Shown piece by piece: positions 25,191 to 33,639 of a stretch of 64,000 nucleotides of DNA. The first letter of the stretch is position 1. Each line of letters begins with the position of its first letter. The DNA is taken from assembly GCF_030268885.1 (NCBI RefSeq), contig NZ_BSSA01000026.1, positions 59,367 through 123,366 of the forward strand, in the 5' to 3' direction. A model generated the notes under the pieces. That model saw only the letters and a list, made by a program, of their open reading frames with translations. It was not told the origin of the DNA and searched no databases. A program made the position numbers and the translations under genes. The stretch comes from Kitasatospora phosalacinea (GTDB taxonomy: Bacteria; Actinomycetota; Actinomycetes; Streptomycetales; Streptomycetaceae).

Positions 25191-25535
25191 ATGATCACTC
25201 CCATGCTCGAACGTGAGATCGAACTGTTGGGTCAACTCCTGGAGGAGTTCGGTGCCCTGCGGTTCCCCCCGGACTGGTACGACCGGGAACCCGGCGGCGA
25301 ATCCCTCGTCACCCTGGCCACCACCCTCGCGGGCTGCACCGCCGCGACCCTCGACGGCCCGCTCGACACCCGCCACCGCGAACACCTGCGCCACCGCCGC
25401 GCCCTCCTCGCCGACCTGCTCCCCGCCGTCGCCGCGGACACGTACGCCACCGGCTACTTCGTCACGCTCTACCGGATGGCCGTCCTCGCGGAGGAGGTCG
25501 ACGACCGGCGGGCGGCGGTGGTCCGGCCCGGCTAG
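25191..25535 (+). CDS. Hypothetical helical protein
   Basis: A 114-residue soluble protein I do not recognise. It appears all-helical, with His/Arg-rich middle (DTRHREHLRHRRALLADLLP). Start is either ATG 25191 or ATG 25203; neither has a ribosome site, so a leaderless transcript is possible. The upstream 250-base gap (24941-25190) holds nothing I can name. Confidence 0.5.
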   Translation: MITPMLEREIELLGQLLEEFGALRFPPDWYDREPGGESLVTLATTLAGCTAATLDGPLDTRHREHLRHRRALLADLLPAVAADTYATGYFVTLYRMAVLAEEVDDRRAAVVRPG

Positions 25536-25615
25536 GCCCTCCCCGGACCCGGCCGCGGCCGGGTCCGGCGGCGCCCCCCGGTGGCCGCCCGCACCGCGCA
25601 ACTGCCGTGCCGGGC

Positions 25616-25646
25616 TTGATCTGGAGCTCGCTCCAGGTCGTAGCGT
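25616..25646 (+). promoter_or_regulatory. MerR-type promoter with dyad in a 19-base spacer
   Basis: A -35 TTGATC (25616-25621) and -10 TAGCGT (25641-25646) are separated by 19 bases, longer than the usual 17-18. The spacer holds the dyad CTGGAGCTCGCTCCAG (25621-25636, 7-base arms). This is the architecture of promoters activated by MerR-family regulators. The SDR start codon lies 8 bases after the -10, so the transcript is probably leaderless. Confidence 0.75.
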
Positions 25647-25653
25647 CGACGGC

Positions 25654-26646
25654 ATGACCTTCACCGATCAGCAGCCGCTCGGTTCGCCCTTCTCCGCCGC
25701 GACCACCGCAGAACAGGCCGTGGCCGGTCACGATCTCTCCGGCCGGACCGCCGTCGTGACCGGGGGCTACTCCGGGCTCGGCCTGGAGACCACCCGCGCC
25801 CTGACGGCGGCCGGAGCCCGGGTCGTCGTCCCCGCCCGCCGACCCGACGTGGCACGGGCCGCGCTCCGGGGAGCGGCGGGCTGCGAGGTCGTCCCGATGG
25901 ACCTGGCCGACCTCGACAGCGTCCGCTCGGCCGCCGCGCAGGTCGCCGACCGGTTCGGCCGGCTCGACCTGCTGCTGGCCGTCGCCGGGGTGATGGCCAC
26001 CCCGGAGCGGCTGGTGGGGCCCGGCTGGGAGGGGCAGCTCGCCGCCAACCACTTCGGGCACTTCGCGCTCGCCTGCGAGCTCTACCCGCTGCTGGCCGCC
26101 GCGGGCGGTGCGCGCGTCGTCGTCAGCAGCTCCGCCGGGCACGCCCTGACCGGGATCCGCTGGCACGACCCGCACTTCCGCACCGGCTACGACAAGTGGC
26201 TGGCCTACGGGCAGTCGAAGACCGCCAACGCCCTGTTCGCCGTGCACCTGGACGCGCTCGGGCGGGAGGACGGGGTCCGCGCGTTCGCGCTCCACCCGGG
26301 AAAGATCATCACCGGCCTCCAGCGCGAGATGACCCTCCGGGAACAGATCGACCGCGGCTGGGTCGACGAGCACGGCAACGTGGTCGGCGCCGGTTTCAAG
26401 TCCCCCTCCCAGGGCGCCGCCACCGGCCTGTGGGCCGCCACCTCCCCGCTCCTCGACGGCCGCGGCGGGCTCTACCTGGAGGACTGCGACGTGGCCCGCG
26501 CCGCCGCCCCCGACACCCCGATGGACGACGGAGGCGTCCGCGCGCACGCCGTCGACCCCGAAGCGGCCGCCCGGCTCTGGGAGCTCTCCGTCGCCGCGAC
26601 CGGGGCCACCCCGGTCGCGGCCGGTCCGCGGCGGAAGCTCCGGTGA
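25654..26646 (+). CDS. Short-chain dehydrogenase/reductase
   Basis: A 330-residue SDR of the extended 'retinol dehydrogenase-like' length. Motifs: TGGYSGLG for cofactor, an Arg-rich PARRP after strand 2 (NADPH preference), SSSAG and YGQSKTANA at the active site. Substrate unknown. There is no ribosome site; the start codon sits at the expected transcription start of a MerR-type promoter. No merR gene is adjacent, so the activator must be encoded elsewhere. A strong terminator follows at 26892. Confidence 0.83.
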   Translation: MTFTDQQPLGSPFSAATTAEQAVAGHDLSGRTAVVTGGYSGLGLETTRALTAAGARVVVPARRPDVARAALRGAAGCEVVPMDLADLDSVRSAAAQVADRFGRLDLLLAVAGVMATPERLVGPGWEGQLAANHFGHFALACELYPLLAAAGGARVVVSSSAGHALTGIRWHDPHFRTGYDKWLAYGQSKTANALFAVHLDALGREDGVRAFALHPGKIITGLQREMTLREQIDRGWVDEHGNVVGAGFKSPSQGAATGLWAATSPLLDGRGGLYLEDCDVARAAAPDTPMDDGGVRAHAVDPEAAARLWELSVAATGATPVAAGPRRKLR

Positions 26647-26891
26647 GCACGGGGCCGTCGGTACGTCCGGGTCGGAACGGGGTCTCCTGGCCGGGTGGTC
26701 GGGGCCCGGGCCCGCGGAGGACGGCGTGCAGCCGCTCCGGGCCGACTGGCCGGGTCAGGAAGTCGGCGTAGCGGAACCACCCCCGGTCAGGTCGGGGTCG
26801 GGGCCGAGGACCCGGCGGGCCGCCCGGACCGCCCGGACCGCGAGCGGCCGCAGTTCGAGCAGCGGGCGGCGACCGGTGCGGCGGGAAACGA

Positions 26892-26931
26892 CCGTTCCCC
26901 GGGCCCCTTGGTTGCGGGGCCCGGGGAACGG
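26892..26931. terminator. Bidirectional terminator hairpin
   Basis: Perfect 16-base stem (26892-26907 with 26916-26931) and 8-base loop, between the convergent SDR and NPF-repeat genes. The rest of the 299-base gap holds nothing recognisable. Confidence 0.88.
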
Positions 26932-26945
26932 GGCGGGGCTGCGGC

Positions 26946-28985
26946 TCAGCCGAAGGGGCTGGCGGCCGGCGGGGGCGGCGGGGCCTGGGGCTGCGCCGGG
27001 GCGGGGGAGGTGGTCTGGGCGAAGGGGTTGAAGTCCGGCGGTGGGACCTTGACCAGGCGGCCCTTGGTGGGGTCGGCCTCCTCGGCTTCCTCGGCGGCGG
27101 TGGACGCGGCGGGTGCGGCGCTGGGGGCCGGGGGTGCGAAGGGGTTGAAGTCCGGCGGCGGGACCTTCACCAGGCGGCCCTTGGTCGGGTCGGCCTCCTC
27201 CGGCTCCGCCGCGGGGACGATCGGCGGGGCGCTCGGCCGGGGCGGGATGGCCGGGCTCGGGGCCGGGGCGCTCGCGGACGGGCTGGTCACGGTGCCGAAC
27301 GGGTCGGACGGCTCGGAGGAGAGGGTCGTGCCGAACGGGTCCGCGGCGGCCGGGCGCGGGGCCGCGGCCGGAGTGGGCGCCGGAGCGACGGGTGCGGCCT
27401 GGGGCTGGGCGGGGGCGGGGGAGGTGGTCTGGGCGAAGGGGTTGAAGTCCGGCGGTGGGACCTTGACGAGGCGGCCCTTGGTGGGGTCGGCCTCTTCGGT
27501 TTCCTCGGCGGCGGTGGGCGCGGCGGGTGCGGCGCTGGGGGCCGGGGGTGCGAAGGGGTTGAAGTCCGGCGGCGGGACCTTCACCAGGCGGCCCTTGGGC
27601 TCCTCGTCCTGGGCCGCCCGTACGGGCTCCGGCGCAGGTGCGGGTGCGGGCGCAGGAGCGGGCACGGGCGCGGCGAACGCGTCGGCGGAGGCCAGCGTCG
27701 GGGAGCCGGTCGCCTGCGCGGGCAGGTCGCCGGGGGCCGGGGTGGCGAAGGGGTTGAAGTCGGAGGGCGGAACCCGCACCGCCGTCCCGGACGGGCTCTC
27801 GGGCGGCTCGGGCACCACGACCGGCGCCTGCACCGGCGGGGCGGGCGGTGCGGTCGGGGGAGCGGCCGGGGCCTGGGCGGGCACCGCCGCGGCGGCCTGC
27901 TGGGCCGGGACGGCCCGGCCGACCGGCACCGGCGCCGGGGCCACCGACACGCCGTCCCAGGCGAGTTGGACGGTGCAGAGCAGGTCCGCGAACACCTCGG
28001 TGTACGCGTCCCAGTCCTCGGCGTCCGAGGTGGAGAGCTGGACGGTCAGCACGGTGGCCCCGTCCGGCATCGGCAGGAACGCCTCGGCCACGGTGCTCAC
28101 GACCCGGCCGCTCGGGCTCTCGTCCCGCAGTTCCTTCAGGGTCGGGACGGCCCGGGTCTCCACCAGCAGCGCGGCCGGGCCGGCCGGCAGCAGCACCGTC
28201 CACACCTCGGCGTACGGGCGCTCGGTGGAGAGGTCGACCGCCAGGTCCTGGATCGGCTGGGAGCAGCGGACGGTCGACACCACCAGCGACACCCGGGAGC
28301 GCCGGCCGTTCACCAGCAGGGCGCCGACGCCCGCGTAGGCGACGTCCGCTGCCGCGAACTGCTCGGCCAGCAGGGCCGCCACCACCGCGAAGTCGTTGCG
28401 CTCGGCGGGGGAGGCGCCGGAGAACACCTCCTCGGCGGTCTCCGCCAGGTGCGCGGACAGCGCGTTGCCCGAGCCGCGGACCGTCAGGGTGTGGAAGGCG
28501 GGCGGCACGACCAGCCGCGCCTCCACCCCCGAGCCGGTCGACAACTCGTCGGGGGCGACGGTGCTGCGCGGCTGCGCGAGCGCGGCGAGCGCCGGGGTGA
28601 ACCCGGCCACGCCCTCGTCGTCCAGGCCGGTCGGCTCGACGGACAGGCGCAGTGCGGAGGCCGACGGCAGATCGGTCAGGCCGAGCGCCGAGGCGCCGAA
28701 ACGGTGCGTCAGCACCGGGACGGCCTCGCGGCCGGCGGCGGCGTTCGGGCGGCGGAGGCTGGACACCTCGACGACGGTGCCGAGCTTCGGCACGGCCAGC
28801 AGACCGGGGCCGATCTGGCTGATCCGCAGGCCGAACAGGGCCTTGGCGGCGGGGTGTTCGGAGCGGCGGAAGGCGGTGAGCGCGTCGGCCTGGTAGTGGG
28901 TGGCGCGGCTGCCGAGAAGTGCGGCGCACGCCGCGTCCAGCGTGGCCGTGATCCGGTCTGCGGCGGCGAAGCCGTCCTGCGTCAT
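26946..28985 (-). CDS. Hypothetical protein with NPF-repeat tail
   Basis: A 679-residue protein of unknown function. Residues 1 to about 345 form an ordered mixed alpha/beta region with no signal peptide; it may be two related halves but I recognise no family. The rest is Pro/Ala-rich, and carries five copies of DFNPFA (near residues 407, 473, 512, 611 and 650), most preceded by GRLVKVPPP, plus DPFG twice and a terminal SPFG. The tail looks like an array of short docking motifs. ATG 28985 has GAGGGG 9 bases upstream; GTG 29027 is an alternative. Confidence 0.7.
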   Translation of the reverse strand: MTQDGFAAADRITATLDAACAALLGSRATHYQADALTAFRRSEHPAAKALFGLRISQIGPGLLAVPKLGTVVEVSSLRRPNAAAGREAVPVLTHRFGASALGLTDLPSASALRLSVEPTGLDDEGVAGFTPALAALAQPRSTVAPDELSTGSGVEARLVVPPAFHTLTVRGSGNALSAHLAETAEEVFSGASPAERNDFAVVAALLAEQFAAADVAYAGVGALLVNGRRSRVSLVVSTVRCSQPIQDLAVDLSTERPYAEVWTVLLPAGPAALLVETRAVPTLKELRDESPSGRVVSTVAEAFLPMPDGATVLTVQLSTSDAEDWDAYTEVFADLLCTVQLAWDGVSVAPAPVPVGRAVPAQQAAAAVPAQAPAAPPTAPPAPPVQAPVVVPEPPESPSGTAVRVPPSDFNPFATPAPGDLPAQATGSPTLASADAFAAPVPAPAPAPAPAPEPVRAAQDEEPKGRLVKVPPPDFNPFAPPAPSAAPAAPTAAEETEEADPTKGRLVKVPPPDFNPFAQTTSPAPAQPQAAPVAPAPTPAAAPRPAAADPFGTTLSSEPSDPFGTVTSPSASAPAPSPAIPPRPSAPPIVPAAEPEEADPTKGRLVKVPPPDFNPFAPPAPSAAPAASTAAEEAEEADPTKGRLVKVPPPDFNPFAQTTSPAPAQPQAPPPPPAASPFG
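27001..27183 (-). repeat. 183-base direct repeat, copy near the 3' end
   Basis: Almost identical to 27415-27597, offset 414 bases (a multiple of three, so the protein repeat stays in frame). Each copy encodes two DFNPFA motifs with the same linkers. Only a few substitutions separate them, mostly silent or conservative, which suggests a recent or gene-converted duplication. Confidence 0.88.
27415..27597 (-). repeat. 183-base direct repeat, second copy
   Basis: Partner of 27001-27183 inside the NPF-repeat gene. Confidence 0.88.
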
Positions 28986-29133
28986 TCGCCGAGCCCCCTC
29001 GTTCTCGGGTGTGGACAGTTCAGCCACTTTTTATCAGACCCGACCGGCGGGGGTCGGGGGGTCGGGGCCCGGGGCGGTGGGGCGGGGCGAAGGGCGACAG
29101 GTGCCGCGCGGGGTGGGGTGCGACCGGTGGGGG

Positions 29134-29928
29134 TCAGGGGGTGGGGGGAGCGGCGAGGTGGAGGAGGGAGGCGGTGAGGCCGGGGGTGGCGAGGGCGGCG
29201 GTGAGGTCGCGCAGGAGGAGGGCGGTCGGGCCGTCGGGGCGTTCGTCGGCGAAGAACCCGGCGAGCAGGGAGGCGAGTTCGGGGTCGCGGGCGGCGGCGA
29301 CGGTGAGGGCGGCGACGAGCTCCTGGACGAGGTGGAGCTGCAGGGTCTCGACCGGGACGGGCTTGTCGGCGAGCCAGTCCAGCGAGCTGATCTCGGCGTT
29401 GGCGATCCAGGCGCGGACGGTGCGGCGCAGGGTCGGGCTGGGGTCGGGGACGCCGAGGTGGAGCAGGATCTGCTCCTGCGCGGCCCGCCGGACCTGGTCG
29501 ATGACGGCGTCCGCGTCGGGGCTGGCGGCGACCGAGCCGCCGCGCAGCAGGGCGGTGAAGCCCGCCGCGTGGGACTGCACGAAGTCGAGGTAGCGGCCCA
29601 TGACCCGGTGCAGGCGTTCGGAGAGCGGGCCCTCGCCGGGTTCCTCGAAGCGCCCGGCGAGTTCGCGTCCGGCCCGGCGCAGGGCCTCCTCGTACAGGGC
29701 CTGCTTGCCGGGGAAGTAGTGGTAGACCAGCGGGCGGGAGGCGCCCGCGGCGGCGGCGATGTCGTCGATCGAGACGTCCTCGGGGGCGCGGTCCGAGAAC
29801 AGTTGGAGCGCCACCGCGATGAGCTGTTCGCGGCGCTCGTCGACGCTCAGCCGCCGCCGGGGCGAGCGGGCGGCGGCGGGGGGCCGTTCCTCGGCGCGGG
29901 GGGCCGCGGACGGCGTGCGGGAAGCCAT
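29134..29928 (-). CDS. TetR-family regulator
   Basis: A 264-residue regulator with a disordered Arg/Ala-rich N-terminus, then the TetR helix-turn-helix at about residues 33-80 (QLIAVALQLFSD, VSIDDIAAAAGASRPLVYHYFPGKQALY). The C-terminal ligand domain is all-helical. Its target is unknown; it lies downstream of NUDIX and upstream of the NPF-repeat gene on the same strand. ATG 29928 is chosen; an upstream GTG three codons earlier is possible. Confidence 0.85.
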   Translation of the reverse strand: MASRTPSAAPRAEERPPAAARSPRRRLSVDERREQLIAVALQLFSDRAPEDVSIDDIAAAAGASRPLVYHYFPGKQALYEEALRRAGRELAGRFEEPGEGPLSERLHRVMGRYLDFVQSHAAGFTALLRGGSVAASPDADAVIDQVRRAAQEQILLHLGVPDPSPTLRRTVRAWIANAEISSLDWLADKPVPVETLQLHLVQELVAALTVAAARDPELASLLAGFFADERPDGPTALLLRDLTAALATPGLTASLLHLAAPPTP

Positions 29929-29994
29929 GCGGCCCACCCTAGTACCGGGTGCCGGACGCCGGCGCGGGGCGGTGGTCGGCCCGCGGGGCGGTGG

Positions 29995-30573
29995 TCAGCC
30001 GGCGGCGCGCAGTTCCAGGTAGCGGCGGTAGGCCTCGCGGCCGTCGGGGACGAACTCCCAGCTGTCGAGGCGTTCGGCGAGCTGCTCCTCGGTGAGCCAG
30101 TCGTACCAGGCGACCTCGGACTCCTGCGGGTGCACCGGTCCGTCCCACTCGGCCTCGTGGACGTCGGACCACCAGCTGTAGCGGTCGCCGTCGGTGTAGA
30201 GGAAGCGGAACAGCGGGCGGGTGCGGATGCCGGTGACGCCCAGCTCCTCCTCGGCCTCCCGGACGGCGGCCTCGGGGTAGCCCTCGCCGGCGCCGACCAC
30301 GCCGCCGACGAAGCAGTCGTGGGCGCCGGGGGCGAACGCCTTGGTGTCGGTGCGGCGGTGGGTGAAGATCCGGCCCCGCGGGTCGCGGACCAGGACGAAG
30401 ACGCAGCGGTGGATCAGGCCGTCGCGGTAGACCTCGGAGCGGGGGGCGGTGCGCAGCACCCGGTCCTGCTCGTCGACCACGTCGAGGATCTCGTCGAGGT
30501 CGGCCGCGGGGGTCGCGGGGGTCGCGGGGGTCGTTGGGGTCTCGGGGGTCGCGGGGTTCTCCATGTCGGCCAT
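29995..30573 (-). CDS. NUDIX hydrolase
   Basis: A 192-residue NUDIX protein. The box GVVGAGEGYPEAAVREAEEELGV has the full GX5EX7REUXEEXGU pattern. HTDGDRYSWWSD-like context (FLYTDGDRYSWWSDVHEAEW) resembles isopentenyl-diphosphate-isomerase-like NUDIX proteins, but the substrate is not clear. The N-terminus is a short TPATP repeat region. ATG 30573 is used; ATG 30564 is a second possible start. Confidence 0.85.
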   Translation of the reverse strand: MADMENPATPETPTTPATPATPAADLDEILDVVDEQDRVLRTAPRSEVYRDGLIHRCVFVLVRDPRGRIFTHRRTDTKAFAPGAHDCFVGGVVGAGEGYPEAAVREAEEELGVTGIRTRPLFRFLYTDGDRYSWWSDVHEAEWDGPVHPQESEVAWYDWLTEEQLAERLDSWEFVPDGREAYRRYLELRAAG

Positions 30574-30696
30574 TGTGGCGTGCGGCGGCGCACCGCGGCG
30601 GCGTCGGCCCGGTGTCACCCGAAAGAGTTGGTATACGTAGGGATCGGTCCGGGAATGACCCGGACGAACCGTCAGGAACCCTCCCGAGGAGCAGAG

Positions 30697-31038
30697 TTGA
30701 AGCACCGCACCGCCGTCCTCCCCGTCGCCGCCGCCGTCCTGGCCGCGCTCGCCACCGCGCTGCCCGCCGCGGCCGCGCCCGCCCCCGCCGCCAGGGCCGT
30801 CCGCTCGGGCCTGGACTGCACCACCTGGATCCACAACAACGACCCGCTGTACGGAGGCGTCGACTGCACCAACAACACCGGCGGCCCGATCACCTTCCAC
30901 GCCGACATCGTCTGCGGCTGGGCGCCGGACGTCACGGGGAACTCGGTGACGGCCTGGCCGGGCCAGACCCAGGAGTCCTCCGGCCACTGCGCCATCTACT
31001 CCTCCGGCATCGGCCACATCGGGTGGACGGTGGAGTGA
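30697..31038 (+). CDS. Small secreted protein with four cysteines
   Basis: A 113-residue protein with a clear Sec signal peptide (KHRTAVLPVAAAVLAALATALPAAAAPAPAA) and a mature part of about 80 residues with four Cys, enough for two disulfides (LDCTTW, VDCTNN, IVCGW, GHCAIY). No known family. The start is TTG 30697, decided by AGGAG 5 bases upstream and by the signal peptide beginning there; no ATG or GTG gives a better one. Confidence 0.7.
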   Translation: MKHRTAVLPVAAAVLAALATALPAAAAPAPAARAVRSGLDCTTWIHNNDPLYGGVDCTNNTGGPITFHADIVCGWAPDVTGNSVTAWPGQTQESSGHCAIYSSGIGHIGWTVE

Positions 31039-31064
31039 CGACCAGGGGTGTCTAGGCTGGCGGG

Positions 31065-32294
31065 GTGGAGATCCAGCAGATCCAGGGGTACGTGGCGGAC
31101 GGGTTCGAGCCGGTCCGGGAGGCGTTCGCGGGCAACTTCCGGCAGTACGGGGAGCTCGGCGCGGCCTTCGCGCTGTACCTGGACGGGCGGCGGGTGGTCG
31201 ACCTGTGGGGCGGCGACGCCCGCCCGGAGGTCGGGGCCCGCCCCGCCCCGGCGGTCAGCTGGGCCGAGGGCACGGCGCAGGTGCTGCGCTCGGTCACCAA
31301 GGGCCTGACCGCCTCCGCCGCCCTGCACCTCGCGCAGCGCGGGCTGCTCGACCTGGACGCGCCGGTGGCCTCGTACTGGCCGGAGTTCGCGCAGGCCGGG
31401 AAGGGCCGCGTCCCGGTGCGCTGGCTGCTCTCGCACCAGGTCGGGCTGCCCGCGCTGGACGTGCCGCTGCGGATCGAGGACGTGCTGGCCTGGGAGCCCG
31501 CGGCCGCGGCCGTCGCCGCCCAGGCCCCCGCCTGGGAGCCCGGCACCGCGCACGGCTACCACCCGCTGACCTTCGGCTGGCTGGTCGGCGAGGTGGTCCG
31601 GCGGGCCGGGGGCCGCAGCGTGGGGCGGTACTTCGCGGAGGAGATCGCCGCCCCGCTCGGCCTGGACCTGTGGATCGGCCTGCCCGCCACCGCGGCCGGA
31701 CGGGTCGGCCGCCTGGTCGACCTGCCCGCGCCGGAGGCCGCCCGGCTCGGGCCGGGCGGGATGCGGATGCGCCCCAAGCAGTCCGTGCTGGACGCCTACC
31801 GGGACCCGCGCTCGCTGACCGCCCGGTCCTTCGGCGCGGTGCGCAGCAGCGTCGACCTGAACGACCCGGCGGTGCAGGCCGTCGAGGTGCCCGGCGCGGG
31901 CGGGATCGGCACCGCCCGCTCGCTGGCCCGGTTCTACGCGGCGCTGGTCGGTCCGGTGGAGGCGTCCGGCGGGAACGGCCCGCGGCTGCCCGCGCTGTTC
32001 GAGCCCGGCACGCTGGCCGAGGCGGCCGGCCCCTCGGTGCAGGGGCCGGACCGGGTGCTGATCGTCAACACCGCCTTCGGCCAGGGCTTCTTCCGGCACG
32101 GCGGCACCTCGCCGATGGCCTCCCCGGCGAGCTTCGGCCACCCGGGCCGGGGCGGCTCGCTGGGCTTCGCCGACCCGGAGCTGGGCATCGGCTTCGGCTA
32201 CGTCACCAACGGCATGCAGCCGGGCGTCACCGGGGACGTCCGCTCCCGGGCGCTGATCGCCGCCGTCCGGCAGTGCCTGGCGGCGCGCGGCTGA
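31065..32294 (+). CDS. Beta-lactamase-like serine hydrolase (EstB type)
   Basis: A 409-residue class C beta-lactamase-fold enzyme. The nucleophile motif SxxK is S76-VTK79. The second motif usually YxN appears as GYHPLTFG, as in carboxylesterase-type members, and HPGRGGS near residue 362 matches the third motif. It lacks a signal peptide, so it is more likely a cytoplasmic esterase than a resistance enzyme. A -10-like TAGGCT (31053-31058) ends 6 bases before GTG 31065, so the message is probably leaderless. Confidence 0.83.
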   Translation: MEIQQIQGYVADGFEPVREAFAGNFRQYGELGAAFALYLDGRRVVDLWGGDARPEVGARPAPAVSWAEGTAQVLRSVTKGLTASAALHLAQRGLLDLDAPVASYWPEFAQAGKGRVPVRWLLSHQVGLPALDVPLRIEDVLAWEPAAAAVAAQAPAWEPGTAHGYHPLTFGWLVGEVVRRAGGRSVGRYFAEEIAAPLGLDLWIGLPATAAGRVGRLVDLPAPEAARLGPGGMRMRPKQSVLDAYRDPRSLTARSFGAVRSSVDLNDPAVQAVEVPGAGGIGTARSLARFYAALVGPVEASGGNGPRLPALFEPGTLAEAAGPSVQGPDRVLIVNTAFGQGFFRHGGTSPMASPASFGHPGRGGSLGFADPELGIGFGYVTNGMQPGVTGDVRSRALIAAVRQCLAARG

Positions 32295-32313
32295 CCCGGG
32301 GAGCGGAGCGGCG

Positions 32314-32640
32314 TCAGGCCTGGCCGGTCTCGAAGCGGCTGACCCGGCCGTCCGGGGCGACCGTGAAGCGCCAGGCGGTGCGCATCTCGCCCCAGGTGTC
32401 GTTGCGGTAGTCGGCGACCAGGGCCCGGCCGCCGGACTTCTCGGTCTGCACCTCGATGTGCCCGTGCGAGGAGAAGATCTCCCGGTCGACCCAGTCCGCC
32501 AGGTCGCGCTCGGCGCCGTCGTCGGACATCGTGGCGTCCTCGGTCAGGGCGGCGAAGAAGGCCTCCCGGTCGCCGGAGTTGACGGCGCCCACCAGGCGGC
32601 GGACGGCCGGGTCGGAGAGTTTGTCGACGGCGATGGTCAT
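32314..32640 (-). CDS. NTF2/SnoaL-like protein
   Basis: A 108-residue protein with the cone-shaped NTF2-like pattern: helix with VNSGDREAFFAALTEDATMSDDG, then strands ending in WRFTVAPDGRVSRFET. Such folds include ketosteroid isomerases and SnoaL cyclases but many have no known role. ATG 32640 is chosen because GAGGAG lies upstream; a longer frame from 32763 has no support. Confidence 0.78.
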   Translation of the reverse strand: MTIAVDKLSDPAVRRLVGAVNSGDREAFFAALTEDATMSDDGAERDLADWVDREIFSSHGHIEVQTEKSGGRALVADYRNDTWGEMRTAWRFTVAPDGRVSRFETGQA

Positions 32641-32711
32641 GGCGGTTGAACTCCTCGGTGCGGGTCGGACGGGCGCCGGGCGGGTGCCGGGCGCCGGCGT
32701 CGGACGGATCG

Positions 32712-33193
32712 GTGCTTCGACGGGACCACGGGCGGGCGCGGTCCGCCAGCCGCCGTGGGCCACCCGGAGCCCGTTCGGAGCCCGTCCGGGGCGCTGCGTG
32801 GCGGACCCCCGCCGTCGAGGCGGCCGCCGCCCTGGTCCGGCTGCGCGCCGCGGCCGGGGTCCGGGTGATCGACTCGCTGGTGGTGCTCCGGGACGCCGAG
32901 GGCGAGGTCACCTACGCGGAGCTCGCCGACCCGGAGCACCTGCAGGGCGTCGCGGGCCCGGACGGGGACGAGCTGCCGCTGATCGGGCCGGAGGACGCCC
33001 AGGAGGCCGCCGAACCGCTGGAGCCGGACGGCGCCCGGCGCTGATCGTGCTGATCGAGCACCTGTGGGCCGAGGAGGCGGCAGCGGCGCTGCGCGCGGCC
33101 GGCGGCCGGATCGCCTCCGGGGTGCGCACTCCGCCGCGGAACGTCGAAGAGGCCGTCCGCGCGGCCGAGGCGCGCGTCGCGGCCGGAGAGTGA
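32712..33193 (+). pseudogene. Frameshifted DUF6325-like gene
   Basis: Two overlapping reading frames together look like one DUF6325 protein. The first (ends at TGA 33042-33044) contains GVRVIDSLVVLRDAEGEVTYAEL; the second resumes with ALIVLIEHLWAEEAAAALRAAGGRI and ends at 33193. Adding one G near 33036-33038 would join them as DGARALIVLIEHLW. The expected N-terminal strand (M-PVE-LV-AFP) is also missing, so the 5' end is degraded or further shifted; the start is nominal. Either a real pseudogene or a base-calling error in a GC run. Confidence 0.6.
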
Positions 33194-33200
33194 GGGTGCC

Positions 33201-33587
33201 GTGTTCCGACCGATGAGGCCGATCCGGCCGGTCCGGGTGGTGCGCCCGGTGGGGCGGCCGCTCGCCCGCGGGCTGGTGGGCGGCGCCGCGTACGCCGCGG
33301 GCCGGGCCGGGGCCCGCCGGTTCGCCGGGCCGCCGGGCCGCCGACGAGCAGGACCAGAACCGGGCGATCGCCGAGAGCTGCAGGCCGAGCAGCGGGCCGC
33401 CCGGCAGCCGGTCCACGCCCCGCCGCCGCCCGCACCGGCGCCCGCGCCCAAGCCCGCACCGCCGCCCGCGCCCGCCGCGGGCGGCGCGGACGTGGCGAGC
33501 CGGTTGACGCAGCCGGCGCAGCTGCTCCAGCAGGGGCTGCTGATCCCGGAGGGGTTCGCGGCCGCCCAGGCCGGGCTGCTGGCCTGA
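33201..33587 (+). CDS. SHOCT-type small protein with an internal frame swap
   Basis: A 128-residue protein. The N-terminus (MRPIRPVRVVRPVGRPLARGLVGGAAYAAGR) has a short hydrophobic stretch and the end (LTQPAQLLQQGLLIPEGFAAAQAGLL) is a SHOCT-like helical pair. Between them, bases 33340-33375 read in the +1 frame as ADEQDQNRAIAE, a coiled-coil like that of homologues, then LQAEQRAA returns in the original frame. Two compensating shifts (+1 then +2) seem to have replaced about 13 residues with Arg/Pro-rich sequence. It follows the frameshifted DUF6325 gene by 8 bases. Confidence 0.6.
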   Translation: MFRPMRPIRPVRVVRPVGRPLARGLVGGAAYAAGRAGARRFAGPPGRRRAGPEPGDRRELQAEQRAARQPVHAPPPPAPAPAPKPAPPPAPAAGGADVASRLTQPAQLLQQGLLIPEGFAAAQAGLLA

Positions 33588-33639
33588 GCGGAGGCGGCAG
33601 CGGTCGCGGTGCAGCGGGACGGCCCGTCGGGGCCGGTCG

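Noticed and set aside
27001..27597. Regular repeats considered as CRISPR
   Set aside because: Repeats are in-frame coding units with uneven, non-unique spacers; no cas genes.
26695..28338. 547-residue Gly-rich plus-strand frame antisense to the NPF-repeat gene
   Set aside because: It is the mirror of the repeat tail; start crosses a terminator hairpin and there is no ribosome site.
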